DNA from: Desulfosporosinus orientis DSM 765
GTDB taxonomy: Bacteria; Bacillota; Desulfitobacteriia; Desulfitobacteriales; Desulfitobacteriaceae
Direction: 5' to 3'
DNA: 64,000 bases
NCBI RefSeq assembly: GCF_000235605.1
Contig: NC_016584.1
Location: 4,384,001 to 4,448,000 of the forward strand
The notes beneath the pieces were generated by a model. It saw only the letters and a program-made list of their open reading frames with translations. It had not been told where the DNA came from and did not search any database. Below are positions 17,718-25,821 of this stretch, piece by piece (the stretch's first letter is position 1; the number at the start of each line of letters is the position of its first letter). Position numbers and translations under genes: made by a program.

Positions 17718-19103
17718 ATGGAGAAGACAACGCAGCGCAAGATGGTTACTATAGCCATGCTTGTATCGATTTTACTGGTCGCTCTGGATACGACCATCGT
17801 TACCACTGCTATGCCTCACATTGTCAAACAGTTGAGCGGCTTGAATTTACTCAGTTGGGTTTTTGCCATTTATTTGCTGACCTCTTCCGTAACCACACCC
17901 ATTTATGGCAAACTTGCCGACCTATTCGGCAGAAAATCCGTGTTTATCTTCGGTGTTATGCTGTTCGTCATCGGTTCCATGGTGTCCGGTATGGCTCAGA
18001 CCATGCACCAGTTAATTATCTTTCGCGGTTTTCAGGGACTGGGTGCCGGAGCTGTGCTGCCCCTGACTTTTACCATCATTGCTGATCTCTACCCCGGGGA
18101 AGAGCGAGCCAGGATGCAGGGTGTCTTCAGCTCTGTCTGGGGCGTAGCCGGTCTCCTCGGTCCTTTAGTGGGAGGACTGTTTGTCGATCACATCTCCTGG
18201 CGCTGGATTTTTTATATCAACGTTCCCGTGGGCATCATCGCCATTTTCCTGGTGTTCACCTTCCTTCACGAACAAGCCTTGGAAAAAACCAAGAAATCCA
18301 TTGATTATTTAGGAACAGCCCTCTTTACCGTTTCCATGGGCTCCCTTCTCTTCGCCTTGATCAGTGGAGGACAGTTCTACGCCTGGAGTTCCGTGGAAAT
18401 CATCTCCTTATTTATAGTAGCCTTGGCATTCCTCCTGGCATTCCTAGTCGTAGAAACCAAAGCAAAAGAACCCATGCTGCCTCTGTCCCTCTTTAAACTT
18501 CCGGTTATTGCCGTATCCAATGCTATTGGTTTTGTAGCCAGCGGCGTATTGATCGGCGTCAATGTCTATTTGCCCATCTGGATTCAGAGCCTGCTAGGAC
18601 ATAGTGCTACCAGTTCGGGGCTGACCCTGATGCCCATGTCCTTCGCCTGGCCTTTGGCCTCAACTTTGTCCGGAAGGTTTATGTATCGAATCGGTTCCAA
18701 AACTACCGCAGTTTTCGGCGCTGTGATGATCATGGCAGGATCAACCTGGCTGCTGCTGATCAATCCCGGATCTCCTTATTGGTATTTGGTCGGGATCATG
18801 ATTGTGATTGGCTTTGGCATGGGCTGCTCTTTTACCCCCTTAACCGTCTTGGTTCAGTCTGCCGTTGGCTGGAATTTACGGGGAGCAGCCACAGCCTCCA
18901 ATACTTTTTCCCGCTCACTTGGACAAACAGTAGGCGTTGCAGCCCTAGGCACTGTGTTTAACAATACTTTAAACCAAAACGGTATGGCTCAAGGCTTGCA
19001 TATGGTCTTTATCCTGGTTTTTGCCATTTCCATTATTACGTTACTGATCAGCGCCTTACTGCCATCCCACCGCAGTATTATGGCTAATCAAAAAGCCGAT
19101 TAA
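17718..19103 (+). CDS. MFS multidrug efflux transporter, DHA2 (14-TM) family
   Basis: 461 aa, about 14 hydrophobic segments. TM1 carries the DHA2 motif LDTTIVTTAMPHI. Motif A, GKLADLFGRKSVF, follows TM2, and motif C-like GPLVGGLFVDHISWRWIFYINVP is near residue 155. EmrB/QacA-type pumps exchange drugs for protons. No dedicated regulator is adjacent. Convincing as a transporter; the substrate is unknown. Confidence 0.9.
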   Translation: MEKTTQRKMVTIAMLVSILLVALDTTIVTTAMPHIVKQLSGLNLLSWVFAIYLLTSSVTTPIYGKLADLFGRKSVFIFGVMLFVIGSMVSGMAQTMHQLIIFRGFQGLGAGAVLPLTFTIIADLYPGEERARMQGVFSSVWGVAGLLGPLVGGLFVDHISWRWIFYINVPVGIIAIFLVFTFLHEQALEKTKKSIDYLGTALFTVSMGSLLFALISGGQFYAWSSVEIISLFIVALAFLLAFLVVETKAKEPMLPLSLFKLPVIAVSNAIGFVASGVLIGVNVYLPIWIQSLLGHSATSSGLTLMPMSFAWPLASTLSGRFMYRIGSKTTAVFGAVMIMAGSTWLLLINPGSPYWYLVGIMIVIGFGMGCSFTPLTVLVQSAVGWNLRGAATASNTFSRSLGQTVGVAALGTVFNNTLNQNGMAQGLHMVFILVFAISIITLLISALLPSHRSIMANQKAD

Positions 19104-19217
19104 GCTGAAACCACATCGAATTAAGTCTGGAAACATTTCACAAAAACCTCTTGATAACATATAATAACATCGTGTGTGTTTAGTTTTACCAACCCTTTAC
19201 AAACCGATAATTTAGGT

Positions 19218-19245
19218 TTAACACTTTTTTGATAGAATATATAAA
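19218..19245 (+). promoter_or_regulatory. Sigma-A type promoter for the 91-aa gene
   Basis: TTAACA, 16 bp, TATAAA, followed about 15 bp later by AAGGAGG and the ATG at 19271. Confidence 0.55.
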
Positions 19246-19270
19246 ACACAAGGTAATTAAGGAGGTTCTT

Positions 19271-19543
19271 ATGTATCTGCATATTCGTTCTGAACTGGCA
19301 GCGTTAGGTCAGGAAATTGAACAGCTCTGGGCACCGGAACTGCGTGGTGTCAGTGATGAGACAACATTCTTTGCCGCCAAAGGAAAAGTCTTGGCTATTC
19401 TTAACCTACTATACGGTGAAAAATCCAGAGAGTTCCGCGTGGTCAAACTGACAAGTTCTCCTGACACAGTTGTTAAAGTGGTAAATCATATCCTGAGCAG
19501 ATCGGACTTGAACTCGCTCAGTTCTAAGGTTGTAAACCTGTAA
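19271..19543 (+). CDS. Hypothetical small protein, 90 aa
   Basis: Unrecognised. The frame opens upstream at 19229, but the ATG at 19271 follows AAGGAGG with ideal spacing. The product is acidic at the start, helical and soluble, without Cys clusters or membrane segments. It has its own promoter and terminator, so it is a real single-gene unit. Confidence 0.7.
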   Translation: MYLHIRSELAALGQEIEQLWAPELRGVSDETTFFAAKGKVLAILNLLYGEKSREFRVVKLTSSPDTVVKVVNHILSRSDLNSLSSKVVNL

Positions 19544-19575
19544 CTTCCATTTGCCATTTAAAACAAGCCTACGCA

Positions 19576-19612
19576 AAACAAGATGAGAGGAATATCACCT
19601 CTCATCTTGTTT
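19576..19612. terminator. Bidirectional intrinsic terminator
   Basis: A perfect 15-bp stem, AAACAAGATGAGAGG with its complement, lies between the convergent ends of the 90-aa gene and the EamA transporter gene. A/T tracts on both sides fit termination in both directions. Confidence 0.85.
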
Positions 19613-19655
19613 GTATTTTACTCATGACCATCGTGCCTATTTAAAAGCGGCAAGT

Positions 19656-20579
19656 TTAAAGTTTGCAGGACTCCAACAGAATGACCTTCTTTTTGGGAAT
19701 ACTCCCAATCACAATCCCCAACGTCGTAAGAACAAGTGCCAGGATATGAATCCAGGCAATTTTCTCATTTAAAAATACAACACCACCGAACATGCTTGCA
19801 AAAGGCATGCCGTTTAAAAACATAGCCGTTCTGTTGGCCCCCAACTGTTTTATACCGTCATTCCATCCCAAGGTACCTAAAGCTGTAGCTCCCCAGGCTG
19901 ATAGCAATAAGACAAGTACAGCAGTGGGCGGTAAATGAATCTGTCCATAAGCCGAAGGTCCAAGGGAGACCAGCGTCCCCAAGTTTAACAATAGTCCTCC
20001 TATTAAGGTGGAATAGGCAGTCACCACCAAGGTTGGAATCGGCGTTTCCAAGAGTTTTTTGATTAGCAACCCCCCAATGACATAGGTCAACATGGCGAAG
20101 ACCATAATGACATCTCCGAATAAGGAAAATTGAGTCGTGCCCTCCGGGGATTTTGAAAATACGACCAAAACAACCCCCGCAAATCCTAAGACTATGCCGA
20201 TCCCTAAATTCCTTGTGAATTTTTCCTCAACAAATATGGAAGCCAACAGTGCCGTAGTCAGAGGATTTAGGGCTAGGATCAGGGAAGCATTGGTCGATGA
20301 TGTCACAGAAACTCCGTACCCCAAAAGCAATTGATGTATGCAAACAGAAATTAATCCTATACAAAAAAGCAAACCCCATTGTTTTTTATTCGGATTATAC
20401 AACCCATATTTTTTAAAAACGAACAATAACAAAACAATCCCTGCCAGGGGCATTCGTATTGCAGCTACCATTATCGGGGACATATGCTGGGTTAAAAACT
20501 TGATCATGACAACATTCAAGCCCCATAATAGGACCACTGACACTAATATCAGATAAATTAGCTTCTTTCCAGTCGGCAT
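19656..20579 (-). CDS. EamA/DMT-family transporter
   Basis: About 307 aa with ten hydrophobic segments and two EamA repeats. The first repeat ends LALNPLTTALLASIFVEEKFTRNLGIGIVLGFAGVVLVV and the second ends VVFLNEKIAWIHILALVLTTLGIVIG. This family exports amino acids and other small metabolites. Frames open at 20594, but the ATG at 20579 has GGAG 9 bases upstream and fits better. The product contains MSPIMVAAIRMPLAG, which is common in the family. Confidence 0.85.
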   Translation of the reverse strand: MPTGKKLIYLILVSVVLLWGLNVVMIKFLTQHMSPIMVAAIRMPLAGIVLLLFVFKKYGLYNPNKKQWGLLFCIGLISVCIHQLLLGYGVSVTSSTNASLILALNPLTTALLASIFVEEKFTRNLGIGIVLGFAGVVLVVFSKSPEGTTQFSLFGDVIMVFAMLTYVIGGLLIKKLLETPIPTLVVTAYSTLIGGLLLNLGTLVSLGPSAYGQIHLPPTAVLVLLLSAWGATALGTLGWNDGIKQLGANRTAMFLNGMPFASMFGGVVFLNEKIAWIHILALVLTTLGIVIGSIPKKKVILLESCKL

Positions 20580-20805
20580 TCTGATTATCTCCATTCCTCA
20601 ATTAGAATATAATAGCACTTCTTAGTCTGAAAAGCTCTATTTAGTTGATTCCCCTTCTCCTGAGGCAATCTCACTAGGATAAATAAATAAAGGATTTATA
20701 AACTTAGGCTAGAATAGATAGGCGAGTCCGCATTACCAGGAGTACGCCGGCAGGAAAAGCAATTTACCATATATTAATGACAATTCACAGGAAAGGAAAA
20801 CTGAT

Positions 20806-21498
20806 ATGAAAACAATCGGTGTTATTGGTGGAATGAGTTGGGAATCTACCACTACCTATTATCTTGAACTAAACCGTTACATCAACCAAAAACTTGGCGG
20901 TTACTACAGCGCAAAGTGTATTTTGTATAATGTTCAATATCAGGATATAAAGGATGTTCATAAAAATGGTGACTGGGATCGGGCTGGTGAGATTTTAGTG
21001 GAAGCGGCGTTATCACTAAAAGCTAGTGGGGCCGATTTTATAATACTGGCTACCAATACCATGCATATCGTCGCACCACGAATCAAGGAGGCCGTTGATC
21101 TTCCTTTCTTACACATAGCAGAAGTTACAGCAGATCGGCTTTTAAGGGACAATATAAATACTGTTGCCTTATTAGGCACACGCTTCACTATGGAAAAGGA
21201 TTTCTACAAAAAAGTACTGGTAAATCAGGGTATCAATGTCCTAATTCCTGAAAAGGATCAAATTGAAAAAATACATGAAATTATCAACAAAGAGCTGATT
21301 TTAGGTAGAGTGGAATCGTCATCCCGGGAATGCTTCAAGAACATTATTCTTTCTCTTCAGAAGCGGAGCGCACAAGGAGTGATTCTTGGGTGTACTGAAA
21401 TAGGTCTATTAATCAGGCAAGAGGACAGTGTTTTGCCCGTCTATGACACAGCTCTTCTGCATGCCGATGCCGCAGCAGATTATGCATTAAAAGATTGA
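20806..21498 (+). CDS. Aspartate/glutamate racemase family protein (YgeA/RacX-like)
   Basis: 230 aa with the two-domain racemase fold, starting MKTIGVIGGMSWEST. The first catalytic position, normally Cys, is Thr here (LATNTMH, about 83), while the second Cys is present (LGCTEIG, about 197). The same Thr/Cys pair occurs in the E. coli YgeA-type enzymes, which racemise amino acids using one Cys. Probable role: D-amino-acid formation for the cell wall or signalling. Preceded by GGAAAGG. Confidence 0.85.
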   Translation: MKTIGVIGGMSWESTTTYYLELNRYINQKLGGYYSAKCILYNVQYQDIKDVHKNGDWDRAGEILVEAALSLKASGADFIILATNTMHIVAPRIKEAVDLPFLHIAEVTADRLLRDNINTVALLGTRFTMEKDFYKKVLVNQGINVLIPEKDQIEKIHEIINKELILGRVESSSRECFKNIILSLQKRSAQGVILGCTEIGLLIRQEDSVLPVYDTALLHADAAADYALKD

Positions 21499-21520
21499 GA
21501 ATTTGTATAAGTCATCATCG

Positions 21521-22447
21521 TTATAAGGTTCTCCTAATATGACTTACAATAGCCTCCTTATTAATCTCCACATACTTGCAGCTTGGGTCATTGCCACATT
21601 TTCGGCATACCAGATCATAAGCAGAGTTTAGGGTATGACATATCGGACAGGCATAATGCTCACTCATTTCTCCCGCCCATTGTTCATACCCCACTTCTTT
21701 AATCCTTTGGTGTGACTGCCATAAATCAATTCTATGGGGTTTAAGGGCTTGGAAGGTTTTAATTTCCGCACAGGGAAATTCTTCACATTCACCACAAAAC
21801 TCGATTCCTTTTTGCCTGGCACACTCTATCATAGTACAGTTCCTGCAATATGCTGTTTTATGTTTAGAACGACAGCCTTGACAATGAGTTTCTTCGACAG
21901 TTTGCTTGAGAGTGACCGCAAGTTTCTTTAATCGTTCCGGATCCTCATTTGTGGCAATGAATACCGTACAAGAGGGACAAAAAAGTCCACAGACAGCTGA
22001 AGTCATTTTAATAGGATTCATCCTGACAATTTCGTAGTCAATCCTAACTTCCACATTATTTTTCAGCACGAGCCACACAGGGGATATTTCCTCTGCTTCC
22101 TTGATAACGCTTTGAAGGTCTGACTCAACGGCATCTATCGATTCGAGAGTTACTTGAAGATGGATTGCTTGGAGGGATAAAGGGTTTTCCCGTCGTATCC
22201 CGATGGCCTTTACTTGAAAACCAGAAATCTCTTTTCCCTTTTTCCGCAATAAATAAACCATTGCCGTGCTGACACACCCCGTAAAGCTCATCAGAAATAA
22301 CTCTAAGCCTCGGAACCCCTGCCCGTCGCCAAGAGGAGGCAAGTAGTCCAGGGTCAGTGGGTGGTCCAGGTTAGATTCAGATACTCCGATAAATTGAACC
22401 TTTTGATTGACTAGTTTTAGATTTACTTCCAGTTGATTGTTGCTCAT
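21521..22447 (-). CDS. OsmC-like domain fused to Cys-rich DUF3795 domain
   Basis: 308 aa. Residues 1-143 are OsmC/Ohr-like (FRGLELFLMSFTGCVSTAMVYLL, with one Cys). The place where Ohr/OsmC has its second catalytic Cys in a CPV motif reads ISPVWLVL, so Cys is replaced by Ser. From about residue 145 a DUF3795-like region begins (MTSAVCGLFCPSC, then HCQGCRSKH, YCRNC, FCGECEEFPC), ending in a zinc-ribbon-like CPIC...CRKCG. The missing Cys makes a peroxidase role unlikely. The C-terminal Cys clusters probably bind zinc. It is 76 bp downstream of an ECF sigma gene and probably co-transcribed. Confidence 0.78.
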   Translation of the reverse strand: MSNNQLEVNLKLVNQKVQFIGVSESNLDHPLTLDYLPPLGDGQGFRGLELFLMSFTGCVSTAMVYLLRKKGKEISGFQVKAIGIRRENPLSLQAIHLQVTLESIDAVESDLQSVIKEAEEISPVWLVLKNNVEVRIDYEIVRMNPIKMTSAVCGLFCPSCTVFIATNEDPERLKKLAVTLKQTVEETHCQGCRSKHKTAYCRNCTMIECARQKGIEFCGECEEFPCAEIKTFQALKPHRIDLWQSHQRIKEVGYEQWAGEMSEHYACPICHTLNSAYDLVCRKCGNDPSCKYVEINKEAIVSHIRRTL

Positions 22448-22523
22448 TTTCAGTTCCTCCCTTAATTCTTGCTCTACTTACTTAGATACCAAGAGAGGAG
22501 AAAAGTTACAAACAATACTGCTT

Positions 22524-23318
22524 TTAGGTAAGTATTTTTAGGCTCTGCTGAACAATGATCTCTCTGATTTTCTTTCTGAATTCCAGATAGGATGTGTGGC
22601 CCGGCTGGTGATCATAGAGCCGAATGATTTTTCTTAAAAAATCCATTTCTGTCCAGATCAACGACATTTCTGCAGTGCTGCGCCTTCTTACTGGGTTGTC
22701 GGCAGGAATAAGGTCAACTTTACCGGTATCGATCAAATATTTCACCCAGTTCCCGCATTGGCAGGGATTTTCAGGATTAATAAAGGAACATTTTTCTTCG
22801 ATGTTGTTTTTCAAATGCTGTTTTGCCCGATAGACATTTATTTTAACCGCACTCTCCGATATACCCATAATATCGGCTACTTCGCTGCTTGGCAGCTCCA
22901 TTAATATTTTTAAGGTAAAGGCAATCCGTTGTTTTTTAGGGATACAATTGAGAAAAAGCTGCAGGCAGGTTTCGCGGATATCCTCAACCATAGCCTGCTC
23001 TTCAACAGACTCCTGAGATTTTAGGGATTCCCAAAACTCAGTTTCAGAAATCCCCCTCTCAGCCGTGATGATCTGAATGGGAAGTTTATCCCGTTTGGTC
23101 ATATAACGGTAGGCACAATTCAGCATAATCTTATAGATCCAAGTACCAAACGAGCTGGTATGGTTAAACTGCGAAAATGAACGGTAAGCATTAATATAGG
23201 CTTCTTGTATAACATCTTGAGCATCTTCCCTGTTGCCTGTCAGACGAAAAGCCGTTCTAAAGAGCTTTTCATAATACTCTTGATAATATATCTCAAATTG
23301 GCCTTCTAATTCTGACAT
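22524..23318 (-). CDS. ECF-type RNA polymerase sigma factor with C-terminal extension
   Basis: 264 aa. Region 2 has FRTAFRLTGNREDAQDVIQEAYINAYRSF. Region 4 has KKQRIAFTLKILMELPSSEVADIMGISESAVKINVYRAKQHL. About 90 extra residues follow, beginning with a Cys-containing stretch (NPENPCQCGNW), then acidic and helical sequence. No anti-sigma gene adjoins, so the extension may regulate activity. Likely targets include its own operon with the OsmC-DUF3795 gene. Confidence 0.88.
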   Translation of the reverse strand: MSELEGQFEIYYQEYYEKLFRTAFRLTGNREDAQDVIQEAYINAYRSFSQFNHTSSFGTWIYKIMLNCAYRYMTKRDKLPIQIITAERGISETEFWESLKSQESVEEQAMVEDIRETCLQLFLNCIPKKQRIAFTLKILMELPSSEVADIMGISESAVKINVYRAKQHLKNNIEEKCSFINPENPCQCGNWVKYLIDTGKVDLIPADNPVRRRSTAEMSLIWTEMDFLRKIIRLYDHQPGHTSYLEFRKKIREIIVQQSLKILT

Positions 23319-23365
23319 TAAACCTTCACCTCTACATACTGGAGTGTATGATAGGACTTTCTCTT

Positions 23366-24583
23366 TTAGGCCTGCCGGTACCCCTCCAGAAAATCGCCCA
23401 GACGGTCACAGGCCATTTTTAATTCCTCGATTTTAGGCAAATAGACGATACGGAAATGATCAGGCAATAACCAGTTGAACCCGCGCCCATGAACCATAAG
23501 GATGTGTTTTTCATGAAGAAAATCCAGGATGAATTTTTCATCATCCGTGATATTAAACCGTTTAATATCAATCCGGGGGAAGACATAGAAGGCCGCTTTA
23601 GGTTTAAACACCTGAAGACCGGGAATATTGTTTAAGGCATTGACGATATATTCCCTCTGCTCATAGATCCGTCCTCCGGGCAAAAGAGTGTCGTCGCATT
23701 TATGGAGGTCGGAAAGGGCTGTTGTGATGACATACTGGGATTGTACATTTGAACACAACCGCATGGATGAAAGAATGTTCAACCCGTCAATATAGCCGCG
23801 GGCATGGGATTTGTCTCCGCTTAAGCACATCCAGCCGCAGCGGAATCCGGCGATCTTATGGGATTTGGAAAGTCCGTTCAGGGTCACAACCAACAGATCG
23901 GGGGCCAGTGAGGCAATAGAAGTGTGCTGAGCGCCATCCATAACCAGACGGTCATATATCTCGTCAGAGAAAATAATCAGACTGTGCTGCCGGGCGAGTT
24001 CAGCAATTTGTTCCAATAATTCCGTTGAATACAATGCCCCGGTGGGATTGTTGGGATTGATAATCACAATCCCTTTCGTTTTTGAGGTTATTTTGCTTGT
24101 GATATCCCGGATATCAGGATACCATTCGGACTGCTCATCACAGATGTAATGGACGGCCTTTCCCCCTGCCAGTGTAATAGCCGCCGTCCAGAGCGGATAG
24201 TCCGGTGCGGGAACGAGAATCTCATCTCCGTTGTCCAGCAGTCCCTGCATAGCCATCAGGATTAACTCGCTGACACCGTTTCCGGTATAGACATCGTTGA
24301 CCCCAACCTGGGGTATTTTTTTGAATTCACAGTAATTCACGATGGCTTCACGGGCTGAGAGAACCCCCTTTGAGTCCGAATATCCTTCCGCATTGTGCAG
24401 GTTTTCCATCATCTGGTGAATGATCTCTCCGGGAGCCTCAAATCCGAAGGGGGCCGGGTTGCCGATATTTAAACTCAAAATATCCAGGCCTTGACTGCGC
24501 ATGCGCTCGGCTTCCTCAAGCACAGGCCCCCGCACATCATAACAAACATAATCCAGCTTCTTTGACATATTAAACGTTCTCAT
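23366..24583 (-). CDS. Class I aminotransferase, probably alanine (glutamate-pyruvate) transaminase
   Basis: 405 aa PLP enzyme of the AlaT/AspC fold. The PLP-Lys lies in LNGLSKSHKIAGFRCGWM (about 240). Other marks are INPNNPTGALYS and the C-terminal FRIVYLPKIEEL. The ATG is preceded by a T-box leader whose specifier reads GCC (alanine), which supports a role in alanine synthesis. Length and motifs match AlaT-type enzymes. Confidence 0.9.
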   Translation of the reverse strand: MRTFNMSKKLDYVCYDVRGPVLEEAERMRSQGLDILSLNIGNPAPFGFEAPGEIIHQMMENLHNAEGYSDSKGVLSAREAIVNYCEFKKIPQVGVNDVYTGNGVSELILMAMQGLLDNGDEILVPAPDYPLWTAAITLAGGKAVHYICDEQSEWYPDIRDITSKITSKTKGIVIINPNNPTGALYSTELLEQIAELARQHSLIIFSDEIYDRLVMDGAQHTSIASLAPDLLVVTLNGLSKSHKIAGFRCGWMCLSGDKSHARGYIDGLNILSSMRLCSNVQSQYVITTALSDLHKCDDTLLPGGRIYEQREYIVNALNNIPGLQVFKPKAAFYVFPRIDIKRFNITDDEKFILDFLHEKHILMVHGRGFNWLLPDHFRIVYLPKIEELKMACDRLGDFLEGYRQA

Positions 24584-24678
24584 TACAATCCCCCGCTTTT
24601 TATTAATTTAGTAACTATATCTCTTTGCTTTAACGAAAAGGTGGTTTATTTACCTCCATTGTGCTAAAACGTATAAAT

Positions 24679-24965
24679 TAAAAAGCCCTAAGCTGATTTA
24701 ATCAGCTTAGGGCGAATTAGCAAATCCGTGTTACCACCTAAATTCAGAGGTTACTCTGCTCTCTGACGGCACAAAATGCCGCTTCCGCTATAACGGCCGG
24801 AACTCCGGTAAAGCTTACTGGACAGATATCATTTCGGCTAAACAGCTCAGAAACGGCTTCCCTGTTTCCTTCACGAAGATTTTCACCAGCCATCTTCTCT
24901 CTTGGCATCAAAAGACAGGTACTCTTTTTCTTCATAGCTTTGATGTATCTAATTTTTGCCATTAT
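24679..24965 (-). promoter_or_regulatory. T-box riboswitch, probably tRNA-Ala responsive
   Basis: The minus strand carries the T-box sequence AGGTGGTAACACGG at 24739-24726, with UGGU in the bulge that pairs with the ACCA end of tRNA. A strong terminator follows (GCCCTAAGCTGATT stem, then T run, about 24679-24712). Upstream are stem I elements: AGAGAG and GGTGAAA near 24900-24880, and AGTA opposite GAA, the loop E pair of the specifier loop. The codon after GAA is GCC (24857-24855), alanine. tRNA-Ala has discriminator A, which fits the U in UGGU. Confidence 0.85.
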
Positions 24966-25018
24966 AGTTCATGGATTTTGAAAAGTCAATAACTTTTTTA
25001 TTGATCTCCCGACCCGGC

Positions 25019-25711
25019 TTACTTTACTTTCAGCGTCCTCAGGTACGCCTTTGCTTCGTCGCTGATCCGGTAGCTCTCAACCGCTTTCTGGATAGCTTTG
25101 TTATGCGTCCACTTCTCCAAACGCTGTTCCTGAATATACGGTACAGTTGCTTCATACTGCTTGGCTAATGCCGTTGCGAAATACCAGGCGATCATCATGT
25201 TAACATAGTATTCCTCCGACCGGATACCCGCCACAACCTCAAGGAACTCCGGCCGGAAAGCGTCATTGAGATAGAAGCTCATCAGCATTCCGATCCCGAA
25301 GCGCACCGTATAGGTCCGGTCAGAAATCAGCCAGACTTTAATTTTTTCGTAGAGTTCGGAGAGATGTTTTTTAAATATCTTCGGTGAAATCAGGTCACAG
25401 GTTGCCCAGTTGTCTATGTAGGGCAGAAACTCATCAACTGCGGCAACGGCGGCCTCATAATCCTTAATGGTTTCAATGAGGAAGCCGTGCAGGTTATTTT
25501 CTTCATAATACCCGTGGGGCAGGATTTTAAGAAACTCCGCAGCCTCCGGCCTTTTGGAAAACTCCCGGGCGAGCTTCCGCAGATCCGGCGTGCGGACGCC
25601 GATCACGGTTTCCGGGCTCACCGTTGGCATGAGTTTACAGGCAAACTCTTTGTATTTCAAGTCCTGCAGCTCAAATAGCCGGCGCCGGACCTCTGCTTCT
25701 ATATCGCTCAT
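25019..25711 (-). CDS. DNA alkylation repair protein, AlkD-like
   Basis: 230 aa built of HEAT-like helical repeats. AlkD family marks include IGVRTPDLRKLAREFSK near residue 38 and IDNWATCDLISPKIFKKH near 115, which carry the conserved Trp/Asp region. The C-terminal part reads WTHNKAIQKAVESYRI. AlkD removes bulky or positively charged alkylated bases without base flipping. Single gene between the T-box and the PEP-synthase-like gene. Confidence 0.88.
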   Translation of the reverse strand: MSDIEAEVRRRLFELQDLKYKEFACKLMPTVSPETVIGVRTPDLRKLAREFSKRPEAAEFLKILPHGYYEENNLHGFLIETIKDYEAAVAAVDEFLPYIDNWATCDLISPKIFKKHLSELYEKIKVWLISDRTYTVRFGIGMLMSFYLNDAFRPEFLEVVAGIRSEEYYVNMMIAWYFATALAKQYEATVPYIQEQRLEKWTHNKAIQKAVESYRISDEAKAYLRTLKVK

Positions 25712-25821
25712 ATCGTTCTACCTCTCATCTGCTGAATGTTGGAATTCCTCCACAGTATAACATTCTCCAGACGTTATTTTAAATATGTCTGATGAATTTC
25801 ACTTGCACCAATCCGTACACC

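Noticed and set aside
24744-24962. 72-codon frame on the minus strand upstream of the aminotransferase
   Set aside because: It lies inside the T-box leader; its codons coincide with stem I and the specifier region and no protein family is apparent.
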